A stretch of 64,000 nt of DNA from Sinohyriopsis cumingii (GCA_028554795.2 CM068838.1:132619768-132683767), one strand, 5' to 3'; positions 45,173-56,670 are shown, counted from the first letter of the stretch. The notes: generated by a model not told the origin, from the sequence alone. Translations and numbers: made by a program.

Positions 45173-45505
45173 GCAAAACTAATTTAAATTATGCAATACT
45201 TACCTGTTGGTATTGCCAAATACCCTCCTCCCACTCCCCTCTGGTATCTTGCATAATTGTTTTTTCAGTGAAAAGATGACATTTACCTTCTGCATATGAC
45301 CATATAACAGTGTGGTGTGCGAAAGGTTAAAAGGTCATACTGATTTTTTTCTCCACTCTGAGAAGATGTGCTCACATCATATGGATGGTATCATTTTGGG
45401 AGGATGTATTCACATCATACGGATGGGGTATTTTCAATATGAAAACAGATTAGCTATGCATTAGTGACATGTAAGTATTGCATAATTAAAATTAGTTTTA
45501 CCCCC
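45173..45505. repeat. DIRS terminal region with 36 bp inverted repeats
   Basis: 'gcaaaactaatttaaattat' plus 'gcaatacttacctgt' at 45173-45206 is mirrored by 'acatgtaagtattgcataat' plus 'taaaattagttttacc' at 45467-45502, around a ~260 bp spacer. Terminal or internal complementary repeats are characteristic of DIRS. Part of the spacer recurs at 59686-59890. Confidence 0.7.
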
Positions 45506-45509
45506 CCAA

Positions 45510-45649
45510 AAAACCCACTACATTTCCCTCTTAGCGCTGTGGCTGATTTTCTTCTTTTCCATTTTGAAGAGAAACTGTGCTCAGTTTCTACTATTAAGGT
45601 CTATCAAAAAATTCAACATGCTAAAATTTTCAAAAGGACCTACAATTAG
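45510..45649 (+). pseudogene. Second DIRS tyrosine recombinase fragment
   Basis: PLSAVADFLLFHFEEKLCSV followed by STIKVYQKI matches the core-binding segment of the recombinase at about 44190. It lies just outside the inverted repeat, so it is a separate, truncated copy. Confidence 0.7.
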
Positions 45650-46139
45650 GCAACATCTTTTTGAAGTTTGACTTTGCTCCATATATTAAATGCAAATACT
45701 GACGATTTCAGTTGTCAGAATAGTGTTCAAGCGTGATTAGTTTTGGAAGGTGATTCTGCAAGCAGTTAGCTATCAGCAAAGCAAGCAAAGCCCAGTAAAT
45801 ATAATTTCAGAACTCCTGGTTGACTGAGTTTTGCTGTGTGAAGCTCACCACTGGGGGCAGGGGGAATTTAATTCTTTCACATTCTGAAAACAAGATATAG
45901 ACAGATGTCTTTCCTGTGTGTATGATGTCTGTTATGTATATCTAATTTGCATTATTTTTTTTTATTTTTTTTTTAAATTTAATTATTTGCAATGGATAAT
46001 TGTATTTTGGACTTGACCTTATCCAAAATCAAGTTAAATTTTTACCTGACCTGAATCATTGATTTTTTTTATTCTGTAAACAACTAATACATAACTTTCA
46101 TTTTCCATTATGTAATGTTATTTTCTTTTTAGAAGATGC
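45650..46139. other. No feature seen
   Basis: AT-rich, including a T-rich tract near 45960. Confidence 0.4.
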
Positions 46140-46149
46140 TAATTGTGAC

Positions 46150-46669
46150 ATAAGGTCGTGCTTTAACTCATTCGACCCTAGCACTTTTATCAGTATCTCT
46201 GCTGCTATGCCTCAGAAGCACAAAGCTTGTCTAGCTGCTTGTGCCCCAGAGTTTTTACCTGTTTGAAAATTTTTGAAAACATCGTGCACATGCATTCACT
46301 CTTACCTTAATTTCTCTTCTTATATCCAATTAAAATCCACAAAATTTTCACAATTTATCCCAAATGAATTTGTCTACACAGTGATGTATTTTTTTTCTCC
46401 CTATTTGTCCAAGTCCTTCACAAATTATTTATACAGTATTTACAAAATTATGTGCAACATTTATCCACAAGAACTATATCATCATCGCTGTCAGCATCCT
46501 CATCTTCGGATGATTCAATCTGAGAAACGTCTATGTCCAAATCTAAGTCTCACAAAATATCCAACTGCCGAACATGTCTTTCCTCAGCGTGCTCAATATT
46601 TTCAAGATCAAACACGAGAAACTCCTCATTTTTGCTCTCATCAAAAATCACTCTTACGTCTGCCATCAT
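46150..46669 (-). pseudogene. Degenerate acidic ORF, possibly the start of a transposase
   Basis: The minus strand from ATG at 46669 reads MMADVRVIFDESKNEEFLVF, DLENIEHAEERHVRQLDIL, then a TGA, then DLDLDIDVSQIESSEDEDAD and SDDDIVLVDK before TAA. Dense Asp/Glu/Ser near the N-terminus is typical of many transposases, including piggyBac types, but no catalytic region is seen. At the far end, 'tttaactcattcgaccctag' (46152) contains TTAA, the piggyBac target. Composition is the only link, so the identity is open. Confidence 0.3.
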
Positions 46670-46703
46670 TTACGATTTTTCATGAACAGAACACGTGTAG
46701 TTA

Positions 46704-47237
46704 AACCGCTCTCAAACAGTAGCCCATGGCTTCTGAACAATTCAAATTTCCACAAATGAAAGTAATTTTTGAATTTTTAGACATTTTCTATTTTATGCAC
46801 TTTACAATTAAGACAAGATATGATACGATTATTTTTTTCTTCATTAATACTGCAAAAATGGAAATCCCAAAGAAAGGAACACAAAAGGAAATAAATGGAT
46901 GTGAGAAATATGAAATGCAAACAAAATACATATTTAGTAAAATTACATGTTCCAAGATCTAGTTTCTAAAGTTGTGATTACAAGCTTGACCAGATCCCTA
47001 GAATACAAAGTATAAATGTAAAAATAAGGAACTCTCTCTTCCCCCAGTATCATAGGTTGTCTGTCAATCTACAATATGCATTGAGCACATTTTACTTTTA
47101 ATATCTAGGTTGCTAGAGGGATCAGTTATTTTTTTCAAATGTGTGTTTCTAGCAAATTATAGCTTTTTCCCCATTTTATTGCACCACTTTATTAAGTTAT
47201 GATGTTGTTCATCTATTACCAATCTGGTTTCCACACA

Positions 47238-47275
<38 letters not shown>

Positions 47276-47339
47276 CCAGTATCATAAGTTGTCTGTCAAT
47301 CTACAATTACCAAACAGTGGAAGACTTGCACAAGAAGAA
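46704..47339. other. No gene; (CT)n tract and a 38 bp direct repeat
   Basis: (CT)n at 47243-47273. 'cccagtatcata(g/a)gttgtc' plus 'tgtcaatctacaat' occurs at about 47043 and again at 47275. Confidence 0.5.
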
Positions 47340-48845
47340 ATCAGTCAAATGGTTATCTCAAGGTCATAGTGACTGATAGAAGACAAGTGATTTCTGCATA
47401 ATAATTTGAGTTGTTCATCATGTATAGTCACTAAATTGTATTTCATGTGTGCACAAGGTGTGAAGAACCCTATCACTATTGGTGTCAAAATGTCACTTGT
47501 CAAGATCACTGTGACTTAAAGAAGAAAAATGGTTTCCACACAATATTGTTACCAAACATTGAGGAAACCTTGCACTTGGGGGTAAGGAAGAAATCTTTAT
47601 TTCAGCTTTAAAAATCACTAAACAAAGACATCAATATTTATTCTGTGTCATGTACAGTTAACAGCTTTTGTCTAAGGCTTGCTTATGTGTTATGGAGGAA
47701 CCCTATCAGTTCTGGTGTCAAAAGGTAAAAGATCAAGGTCACATTGCCTCAAAGAAGAAACTGGTTTCTGCACAGTAATTTAAGTTCTCCATACAGTTAA
47801 CACATATTGAGAAAAGCCTGCAATTCAGTGTGAAAAGAATCTAGTCAGTATTGGGGTCAAAGTTCAAGGTTACTGTGAATCAAAGAAGATAATTGTTTCT
47901 GCACAATAGCATTAGTTCTACATCGGATATCTGGACCAAACTTTGAGGTTGTCTTGCATGCAGGTAAAGAGGAAGCCTATTAATTTGGGGTTCAAAGAAC
48001 ACTGCAACTGAAAGAAGAAAGATTTTTCCGCACAAAAACAGTAGCTTGATTTTGCCAAACTTGGACCAAACTTTGTGGATGGCTTGATATTGAAGTATTG
48101 AAGTAGCCTGTTGATATTAGGGTCAATGGTCAAGGCCACTAACTGCAACAAGAAGACAAAAATGCTGTATAAAAATATGTTTGCAACCATGTGACTTAAC
48201 CAAAGTTTGTGGATCACATTAAGTAAGAAAGAATATTAATGATTCTGTGATCAAAAGATCAAGGACAGTGATTGAAAGAAGAAACCTGGATTTGTCTAAT
48301 AACTTCAGTCTTAGATCATCTACCTTGACAAAATTTGTGGACTACTTGCTCTTAATGTATGAGTATGGCCTGTTGATTAAGGTGGCATTGTGACTGAAGG
48401 ATGTTGTTGTTGATATTGTAGGGTTTAACGCCCTTTTTCAGCACATGATACATGGCAGCCAGTATTAATGGTGGAGGAAGAACCCAGGAAATCCCCGGAA
48501 AGAACCACTGACCCTTTAGAAGCTACTGGCAAGCTTTTTTCTCACATACCCACATTGGCCAAATCTGAGATTCGAACCCACGCAGACAGAGGTGAGATGG
48601 CAGTGATAAATGATGGAGAGCACTTTAGAACACTCAGACACTCTGGGCCCACTGAAAGATGTAAAACGGCATGCACATAATAACATTAGTTATATACCTG
48701 GCTTAAACTGTGGCTGTCATACACTTGGGGTAAGGAAGAAACCTGTTCATTTTATATATAAAACTCAAGGTAAAGGTCAATGTATATGAGAGAAGAAAAA
48801 TTGTTTCTACATTAGTTCTGCATGGGGTTTTCACAAAAAGACTTC
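47340..48845. repeat. Degenerate ~160 bp array with nuclear-receptor-type half-sites
   Basis: Roughly eight diverged units with 'tcaaggtca' (47358-47366, 47733-47741), 'aaagaagaaaaatggtttc', 'cacaataatt' and 'cttggggtaaggaag'. Interrupted by SINE-A at 48404-48650. The same family is at 32985-33700. Confidence 0.65.
48404..48650 (-). mobile_element. SINE-A copy, minus strand, with target duplication
   Basis: Flanked by 'actgaaggatg' (48393-48403) and 'actgaaagatg' (48651-48661). The complemented body is intact. It lies inside the half-site array. Confidence 0.88.
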
Positions 48846-48849
48846 TTCT

Positions 48850-49920
48850 AGCTGGTCCTAAATTAAAATGTTTAATAATCTGGCATCCAGTATGGTTACC
48901 ATGGCAGCCATCATGAAAATCTTATTGTTATTAGGTCTGAAAAGAAGGCCATATCAGTATAGGTTTTGATCCAAAGAACTCTCAAGTAGTTTGTCTTATA
49001 TGAAAATGGTACCACTTAGAGAACCAATATGGCTGCCACAGTTATTGAATTGCTATGCCTCATATCAATATGGGGTCTTCACTAAAAGATTTTCAAGTCG
49101 TAGTACTAAATGAAAATGGTGATGAGATCATGATAAACAACATGGTCACTATGGCAGCCATCTAGGAAATCTAGTGTTTGCTGCTCCTGAATAGAAAGTC
49201 CTGCCAGCATGGAGTTTTCACCAGAAAACATCACATGATCTCTAGTTGGTCATAAAATAAAAAACCTGCTGGTCTGAAAATTGAAAATCTTTATATCACT
49301 ACTCCTTCTGAATAGATGATCGATGATCGTATCAGTAAGGAGTTTTCACAGGACCGCTCCGGTGGCCTAGTGGTTACAGTGTCCTCCTCAGATGCAGAAG
49401 GTAGGTCATGGGTTCAATCCCCAGCTGAGTCATACCAAGACTTATTAAAAAAATGGTACTAACAGCTGTCTTGCTTGGCGCTAAGCATTAAGAGGTTAGT
49501 GTTAGGACTGGTCAGCCTGGTGTCAGGATAATGTGACTGGGTGGGAACATCATGCTGCATGTCTGCGGCATGATGCCCCAGTGCTAGACATCACTATAAA
49601 CTGCCACACTGCAGACATTGTAGTGATATGACTGAGATATTGTTAAAGCTACATTAAAAATCCAAATCACACACACACACACACACATATGGAGTTTAAA
49701 AAAAAAATGAAAACGGTGCTCATCTGACATCCATCTTGAAATCTTGTTATTGCTAATCCTTCTGAACAGAAAGTCATATCATTATGGTGTCTGGTTGGTC
49801 TTATTTGAAAATTGTGCCAGTTCTGAAATCCACTAATTCCCCTTGATTGATGATCATGTTGGTATGAGGTTTTTGCCAAAATATTTATTAGGGTTTCTGG
49901 TTTGTCGTTAATTAAAATCC
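48850..49920. repeat. Degenerate ~170 bp array with 'atggcagccat' motif, part 1
   Basis: Units carry 'accatggcagccatc', 'ttgaaaatcttgttat', 'atatcagtatgg', 'ttttcac(t/c)(a/g)aaaga' and 'tctggttggtc'. Part is separated by SINE-B at 49354-49695. The family resumes at 53663-54720. Confidence 0.7.
49354..49695 (+). mobile_element. SINE-B copy, full length
   Basis: Head 'accgctccggtggcctagtg', B-box-like 'gggttcaatccccagc', full body, and (AC)n tail at 49668-49688. The array unit resumes after it with 'atggagttt', similar to text just before it, suggesting a target duplication blurred by mutation. Confidence 0.88.
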
Positions 49921-50600
49921 TGCCAGTCTTACATTCAGTTTGGGTTAGTCAATGACTAAATCAAACATCTTATTACTCAAATAAATTCTTCACTCAGTAA
50001 TGAAAATAAAAAAAAACAGATTTTTTTTAACAGTAGAGCATTATTTCCTAGGAATATCAATGATCACTGCTGTCAGAATCGCAGTTTATTGTCCACATGA
50101 GTATGAGATTTTTTCAGATCCATGTTGTTACACAATGATAGATAGAAAATGATGCAGACCATATTGCAGGCTGCAGGTGATAGAACTTATTGGAGATGGC
50201 ATGTTTTCTATAATGTTCAATTAACAATTTGGCAGCTGCAAATTTCTGTTAAATGTTCCTTTTGAAATCAGTGAACCATAAATAACTCAATCTTACAGCT
50301 CAGCCAGTAGGTTGCCATTGAATCCACTCTTGCAGAGAATGATTTAGTTCAAAGTGGAAGTGATTGTAGTTGGAGGAAGGTGAATTGATAGACCTTGGTT
50401 ACTGATAATCAGTTTTTAGATTTATGGCTGCAAAGATGGTTTCACAGTGCTACATGTATCGGCATTACATTTGGCTGGACGATAGATAGTTATAATATTA
50501 ATGTATTTAATTCTTTTTATATAATTTACAAAAGTTATTCATGGAATCTATTTTTATCTATATTATTTGTTTGATTTTACTTATCACTTCTGTTTGGAAC
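49921..50600. other. No gene seen
   Basis: AT-rich sequence with no recognisable repeat. Confidence 0.4.
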
Positions 50601-50611
50601 TAATTATTTCT

Positions 50612-50796
50612 GCGTGGGTTCGAGTCCAAGGATCGGCTAGCATGGGTACGTGGGAAAGCCTGTCAATAGCTTCTCGTGGGTCAGTGGTTCTTCCCTGGGT
50701 TTTCCAGGGTTCTTCCCCCAACAGTTATACTGGCCGCCATGTACAGCCTATCTTGTGCTGAAAAATGGTGTTAAACCCTACAACAACAACAACAAC
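50612..50796 (+). mobile_element. SINE-A copy, 5' truncated, with target duplication
   Basis: Begins at the B box ('tgcgtgggttcgagtcc') without the A box and is bounded by 'aattatttct' at 50602-50611 and 50797-50806. A second insertion-time truncation in this window. Confidence 0.88.
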
Positions 50797-50806
50797 AATT
50801 ATTTCT

Positions 50807-51600
50807 ACATTTAGAGAAAATTACATAGTGTCCCTATTTGCCACATGCACCAGAGTAACCCATTCTTAAATTGTATGCCCTTTATGAGACTTCATCTGTC
50901 CTTTTCCTACTAAAAGGCAAAAGTAAACCCACCTACCCCCATTCACGGAGGAAGATATGGTAGTAACCATGTACTTCCCTGAATGAAGTTAAGTCTCAGT
51001 ACAATATATTCAGTGCCTCTTGTTTGGGAGTAAAGGTCAAGGTCATTGAAGTATACAGCGTTTCATGTGGCCAAATATCATCAAAATTCATACAATAATT
51101 ATATATGGGTAGAGGTATTTCCTTAAGATTTCAAGGTCAAAAGGTCCAAGGTTAAGGTCTCTGGTCTAAAGTTAGATTTATGGTGTCTGCACAGTAACAT
51201 GAATTTCCATTGCATGCCTTTTACATCAGGTTTCTTAGGTTCACATTCACATTAAAGCAGCATACTTTTTTATTTAGGGAATAATGTCCTATGATAAGAT
51301 CACTTGAGCTATAAATGTTATTGTTTTCTGGATAACAAGTACAGTTTTGCTGCATCCAATTTTTGTAAATAATCAGGGGTGAACTACACTTTGGTAATGG
51401 TGGCTCCATATTGAATTGAAGGTCAAAAAGCCACTGAAGCTTAAATTGTGAATGTTTCTGCAGGATAATGTACATTTCCTTTTAGCATATTTTTTATCAA
51501 TTTTAATTGGGCTGCACTTGGATAGAGGCAGCACCTGACTTAGCATGTGGTCAAAGGGTCATAGGTCAGGATCTGTCTAATAGCCACAATTGATTGAGAG
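50807..51600. repeat. Sparse half-site repeat remnants
   Basis: From about 51000, 'aggtcaaggtca' (51034-51045), 'tttcaaggtcaaaaggtcca', 'gtctgcacagtaacatga' and 'gggtcataggtcagg' mark remnants of the half-site family. No gene seen. Confidence 0.5.
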
Positions 51601-51737
51601 GGAAGGTGTCATCACTCAACTAATGGCTATTGTGAATCAAAAAAGAGGTCTCATCAGAAGGGGAGTTTCATAATAAAATTGTGAGGTTTGTAGAAAACTT
51701 GTTTTTTTCAAAAAGAAATTTAAAGGATAATTCTGTC

Positions 51738-51952
51738 CAAAATGCAAAGCAAAAGAGGAAATATGTGAATAACTACTTTTTTCCAGCTTTTTTTTAATGA
51801 TAATTCCATCATTAACTTTTTCTTTTATTTACAGTACAATATAATAAAATGCAAAGCAAAAGGGGAAATATGTGAATAACTACTTCTTTTCCAGCTTCTT
51901 TTAAATGATAATTCCTTCATCAACTTTTTCTTTTATTTACAGTACAATGTCT
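51738..51952. repeat. ~108 bp tandem duplication
   Basis: 'aatgcaaagcaaaag(a/g)gg' through 'cttttatttacagtacaat' occurs twice in succession with about 90% identity by eye. Confidence 0.85.
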
Positions 51953-52490
51953 ATTATAGTCATGTAGTCAAGTGGTTTTTATAATGAACTTTCAAGTAAG
52001 AGAATATATGATGCATTTTTAATTGAATTTTTTTAGATTTTACTTAAACCTCATCATACTAATTTGCTTGTAAATATCATAGATAAGGTGAACAATCAAA
52101 CAGATAGAAACTCGATGTACAGTCAGTCACACAAGAACACGGTGCAAAGCTACTTGCAGAAATAATTTCATTTGCTTCAGTGAATCTCTGATACTGTGTT
52201 TCTTCAAATAAATATCCAGTCTCTAAGAGATGGCCCCTCTGTGTCTTTCCCAAGGATGTTATTTAGATATAATCCTACTGGTGCATTTGACAGGTAGCAT
52301 CCCTCTGGTGACAACAAGAAACTGATCAGAATTATTATAGATGTTTACTGATGAGGTCACTAGCAGACAACATTCTGCTCATCTGACATACATGCTTGTC
52401 AATCTGGCAGTTTCTCCTATATGTAGCCATAAAAATGGACCATTTTGAACAAGGCACACTGAGGAAAAATCAACTTATGAATTACGAATA
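51953..52490. other. No feature seen
   Basis: AT-rich, apparently unique. Confidence 0.4.
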
Positions 52491-52496
52491 TAGATA

Positions 52497-52697
52497 CTGT
52501 GTATGTGTGTTATTTCGATTTTTAACATAGCTTCAAAATTTTTTCAGTCGTATCATTACAATGTCTGCAGTGTGACAGTTTATAGTGATGTCTAGCACTG
52601 AGGCATCATGCCGCAGACATGAAGCATAAGGTCCCATCCAGTCACATTATCCTGACACCAGGCCAACCAGTCCTAACACTAACCATTTAATGCTGAG
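52497..52697 (-). mobile_element. SINE-B copy, 5' truncated, minus strand
   Basis: Complemented tail and body from 'tatgtgtgttatttcg' to 'ctaaccatttaatgctgagc'. The head is missing and a minisatellite follows immediately. Confidence 0.82.
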
Positions 52698-52699
52698 CA

Positions 52700-52990
52700 T
52701 ATATAAATGGGTAAATATTTGGGTATATATGGTACATATGGTACTTGCCAGATGGGACATGGGGAAATATTTGGGTATATATGGTACATATGGTACTTGC
52801 CAGATGGGACATGGGGAAATATTTGGGTATATATGGTACATATGGTACTTGCCAGATGGGACATGGGGAAATATATGGGTATATATGGTACATACGGTAC
52901 TCGCCAGATGAGACATGGGGAAATATTTGGATATATAGGGTACATACAGTAATCCAGTACAAGTTGCTGGATGGAACATGTGTAGGGACT
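52700..52990. repeat. Minisatellite, 52 bp unit, ~5 copies, nearly identical
   Basis: Unit 'ggtatatatggtacatatgg' plus 'tacttgccagatgggacatg' plus 'gggaaatatttg'. Three adjacent units are essentially identical, so the array is recent. Since 52 is not divisible by three, open frames appear in several phases on both strands (52647-53164) without implying a gene. Confidence 0.93.
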
Positions 52991-53404
52991 TGGATGGTAC
53001 ATTTGGTAAGTCACTGCAACTTTGCCAGAGGTAGGCAAAATAATGCTCATTTCCTGACAATGACAATCTTGTTCATCATGTTTTGCCTAATGGTCCATAA
53101 AGTTTGGAAAATGATTATAAATGAAGATGCAGATGTAACTTTCTATTTAATTGTTTTAATGTAATTAGAAATTTTGATGAGGAAACTAAATTATTATAGT
53201 TTATTATTTGATTTAAAAAGACCTTATGAATTCAACCTTATTTAAATATATACAGTGGTGATTTAGCTCTACTGGTCATAGACCAGAAGACCTTATGTAT
53301 GGTCTTTTATCCATTGTCCATTAGTTTGCACAAATTTGCTATTGCTATTGCTACTCATCCTAATCTACTTGTATAATTGCTATGAAATGTTACACACACA
53401 TTTA
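52991..53404. other. No feature seen
   Basis: AT-rich sequence. The open frame entering from the minisatellite ends at 53164 with no recognised domain. Confidence 0.4.
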
Positions 53405-53415
53405 TTTCATGTCTT

Positions 53416-53651
53416 AGGGGCCCAGAGTGGCCAAGTGGTCTAAAGTGCTCTCCGTTACGGATCACTGCCATCTCACCTCTGTCTGCATGGGTTCAAGTCT
53501 TGGATTTGTCCAATGTTGGTATGTGAGAAAGCTTGCCAGTAGCTTCTCTTCTTGGGTTGGTGGTTCTTTCCAGGGTTTTCCATTAATACTGGCCACCATG
53601 TATAGCCTATCATGTGCTGAAAAATGGCGTTAAACACCACAAGAACAACAG
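53416..53651 (+). mobile_element. SINE-A copy with 11 bp target duplication
   Basis: 'tttcatgtctt' at 53405-53415 and 53652-53662. Full head; a small internal deletion removes part of the 'cttcctccacc' segment. Confidence 0.9.
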
Positions 53652-53662
53652 TTTCATGTCTT

Positions 53663-54720
53663 GTTTGTCCCAGATCAAAATGGTGCTGTTCAGAGATCCA
53701 TTATGGCTGCCACATTGGCGATCTTGAAAATCATGTTATTGCTGCTTCTGAATGGATTTGATAATAACATGAGATTATTGGTCCTAAATCATAATAGTGC
53801 CTGAATCTGATGTCCAATTTGGCCACCATGGCAGCCAGCTTGAAAATCTTGTTACTGCTACTCCTGGAATGGATGCTCATATCAAGATGAGGTTTTCCCT
53901 AAAAGAGTTCTTATGATGTCTGGTTGGTCCCAAATGAAACTGTTGCAGATCTGACAACCATTATGGCCACCATGGCAGCCATCTTGAAATTCCTATAGCT
54001 ATTCCTCCAGAATGGATGGTGATTATAGCATGGGGTTTTCACTAAAAGACTTATTTTGATGTCCAGCTGTTCCTGAATCAAAATGGGGCCAATCTACCAT
54101 CTGATATGCATGCCATGGCAGCCTTTTTTAAACTCTTGTTATAACAACTCCACTTGATAAAAGGTGACATTTTCATGGGGTTTTCACCTGAAGATGTCTT
54201 ACGATGTCCAGTTGGCCATAAATGAAAAGGGTGCCAATCTGACATTCAATATGACCACCACAGCAGCCATCTTGAAAATGATGTTATATATGCTACTTCT
54301 CCAGAATGAAAAGTCATATTTTGAAAATTTGTTATCTCTACTCTTCCCCAAATGAATGGTTATATCAACATTGAATTTTCACCAATAGATTTCTAATGAT
54401 ACCTTGTCGGTCCCAAATGAATATAATGCCAGTCATACATGCAATAAGGCTGCCATGTGATAATGATTGCCTTTAAAATCTTGTTGTCACTACTCCCCAT
54501 GAATTGATGATCAGTATGTGATGTGGGGTTTACACCAAAAGACTTCAAAGGATGTCTGCTGCTTTATTCAAAATGAAAATGGTGCCAAACAGAAATCCAG
54601 TATGTATGTCAGAGCAGCTAACATGAAAGACTTGTTATTGCCGAAGAATATGAGAGATGGTTTCAACACTCAGCAGTTAAAGGAAGTAATGATCTTATTT
54701 TGAATTCCTTGAACTTCTTT
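53663..54720. repeat. Degenerate ~170 bp array with 'atggcagccat' motif, part 2
   Basis: About six units with 'ggccaccatggcagcca', 'cttgaaaatcttgttac', 'atgtc(t/c)ggttggtcc' and 'aaatgaaaatggtgcc'. Same family as 48850-49920. Plus-strand frames (54164-54355, 54518-54703) are incidental. Confidence 0.7.
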
Positions 54721-54799
54721 TTGGTTAATGGCCTCTTATTCAACCTCATCTGGCCATAACGTTAAGGGAGTTTTAAAGGTATGGTTATAAGTGTGTAGT

Positions 54800-54950
54800 G
54801 GGAAACTGCATTAGCTCATTTGGCTCAGTAATTGACTCATATTCAGAGAGTGATGGTTTGATACCCACCAAGGTCAGCACCCTATTTGGTATGACTTGGC
54901 TGGGGTTCAAACCTCTGACCTCCTAACCACTTGGCCACCGGAGTGGTCAC
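54800..54950. mobile_element. Two converging tRNA-like SINE heads
   Basis: On the plus strand, 'tagctcatttggctcagtaa' followed by 'gatggtttgatacccacc' (about 54810-54872) has A/B-box spacing. On the minus strand, 'tggccaagtggttaggag' and 'aggtttgaaccccagcc' (54890-54945) match the SINE-B head. Neither keeps its body. Confidence 0.55.
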
Positions 54951-55296
54951 ATTAGGAGTAATATTACTAGTAATATGCACTGATTTACTTGCATTAACTT
55001 CTTCCTGGGTTATTATAGCATGTTTAATAGTAAATTTCATGTGATAAGAATGAATTAGCTTTGCAATTAGCACCTATCTGTTGCCTGTCCATAGGTAACA
55101 TATTAACATATATATATGATGCTGTATCAAACAAAACACTGGATCACAGAACCATTGTATACTTTTCAATTTTATCTTGAATCATCACTTGCTTTGGTGC
55201 TGATCCAGACCAGTCTACTCGACTTTGTATGTTCAAAAATCCTAGTATTGTTTGTCACTTATGCATCCTTTATTTTATGCTGTTCCATATGAATTG
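54951..55296. other. No feature seen
   Basis: AT-rich sequence. Confidence 0.4.
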
Positions 55297-55392
55297 CAGG
55301 CACTGATACACCTGGCACTGATACACCTGACACTGATACACCTGACACTGATACACCTGACACTGATACACCTGGCACTGATACACCTGACA
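55297..55392. repeat. Minisatellite, 15 bp unit, ~6 copies
   Basis: Unit 'cactgatacacctg(a/g)'. Essentially perfect copies. Confidence 0.95.
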
Positions 55393-55599
55393 TGATGACT
55401 TGCTCCACTCTGTAATAGTAGCTCTACTGGAAAATTCTGTCTCATTTTAGTTTGTAGTTAATATGTCCATTATCTCTAATTCGACTGCTCAACCAGGTAT
55501 TAAAGCTGATTTCTCAATATATGGGATGTATTCAGTTTGTTGAAATATTCTTCTGTGACTTTGATCTCTGCATCAGTAGGTTGGTGTTCTCATTGTTGA

Positions 55600-55727
55600 T
55601 TACTTGTCCAACATAACCACTTATTTATTTCTACTTGTCCAACATAACCACTTATTTATTTCTACTTGTCCAACATAACCACTTATTTATTTCTACTTGT
55701 CCAACATAACCACTTATTTATTTCTAC
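55600..55727. repeat. Minisatellite, 31 bp unit, 4 copies
   Basis: Unit 'ctacttgtccaacataacca' plus 'cttatttattt', near-identical. Confidence 0.95.
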
Positions 55728-55984
55728 CTTTTGGGTAGCTGTAGGACAAAAAGGATTTAGATGAAGCATATTCTTTTCCAAAAGGCTTCCAGGCAAATAA
55801 ATTTAATTTCTTTTCCATACTACAGTCCCTTTGATCATACAATTCTGCAGCATAATTTTTTTCAATCTTTCTGTTAATCTTGCCTCTAGTGTGGTATATT
55901 TATGGGTAAAAACTACCTGTAATTATGTGATTCTGAACTGGATTATTCATTGCACACTTTGATCGTGAATTTAGAGCAAGTTTT

Positions 55985-56670
55985 AATAATCACGATTCAG
56001 TGGGTCCTATAATAGAACTAAATAATCACAATTCAAATATCCTATAATAGTACTAAATAATCACGATTCAAGGATCCTTTAATAGTGCTAAATAATCATG
56101 GTTCAAGGGTCCTGTAATACCGTAGTACTAAATAATCATGATTCAAGGGTCCTATAATAGTACTAAATAATCATAATTCAAAGGGCCCTATAATAGTACT
56201 AAATAATCGAGATGCAAGGGTCCTATAATAGTACTAAATAATCATTATTCAAAGGGTCCTATAATAGTACTAAGTAATCATGATTCAAGGGTCTATAATA
56301 GTACTAAATAATCATGATTCAAGGGTCCTATAATAGTACTAAATAATCATGATTCAAAGGGTCCTATAATAGTACTAAGTAATCACAATTCAAGTGTCCT
56401 ATAATAGTACTAAATAATCACAATTCAAGCATCCTATAACAGTGCTAAATAATCAAGAGTCAAGAGTCCTATAATAGTGCTAAATAATCATGATTCAGGA
56501 GTCATATAATAGGACTAAAAAATCATGATTCAAGGGTCCTATAATAATACTAAATAATCATGATTCAGTGGTCATATAATGGTACTAAATAATCACGATT
56601 GAAGGGTCCTATAATAATAGTAAATAATCATGATTATTGGGTCCTATAATAGTGCTGAATAATCAATTTT
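55985..56670. repeat. Minisatellite, 35 bp unit, ~19 copies
   Basis: Unit 'aataatcatgattcaagggt' plus 'cctataatagtacta'. Point variants are scattered with no long higher-order period visible. Confidence 0.93.

Noticed and set aside
52647..53164. Overlapping ORFs up to 139 codons on both strands
   Set aside because: Periodic artefacts of the 52 bp minisatellite.
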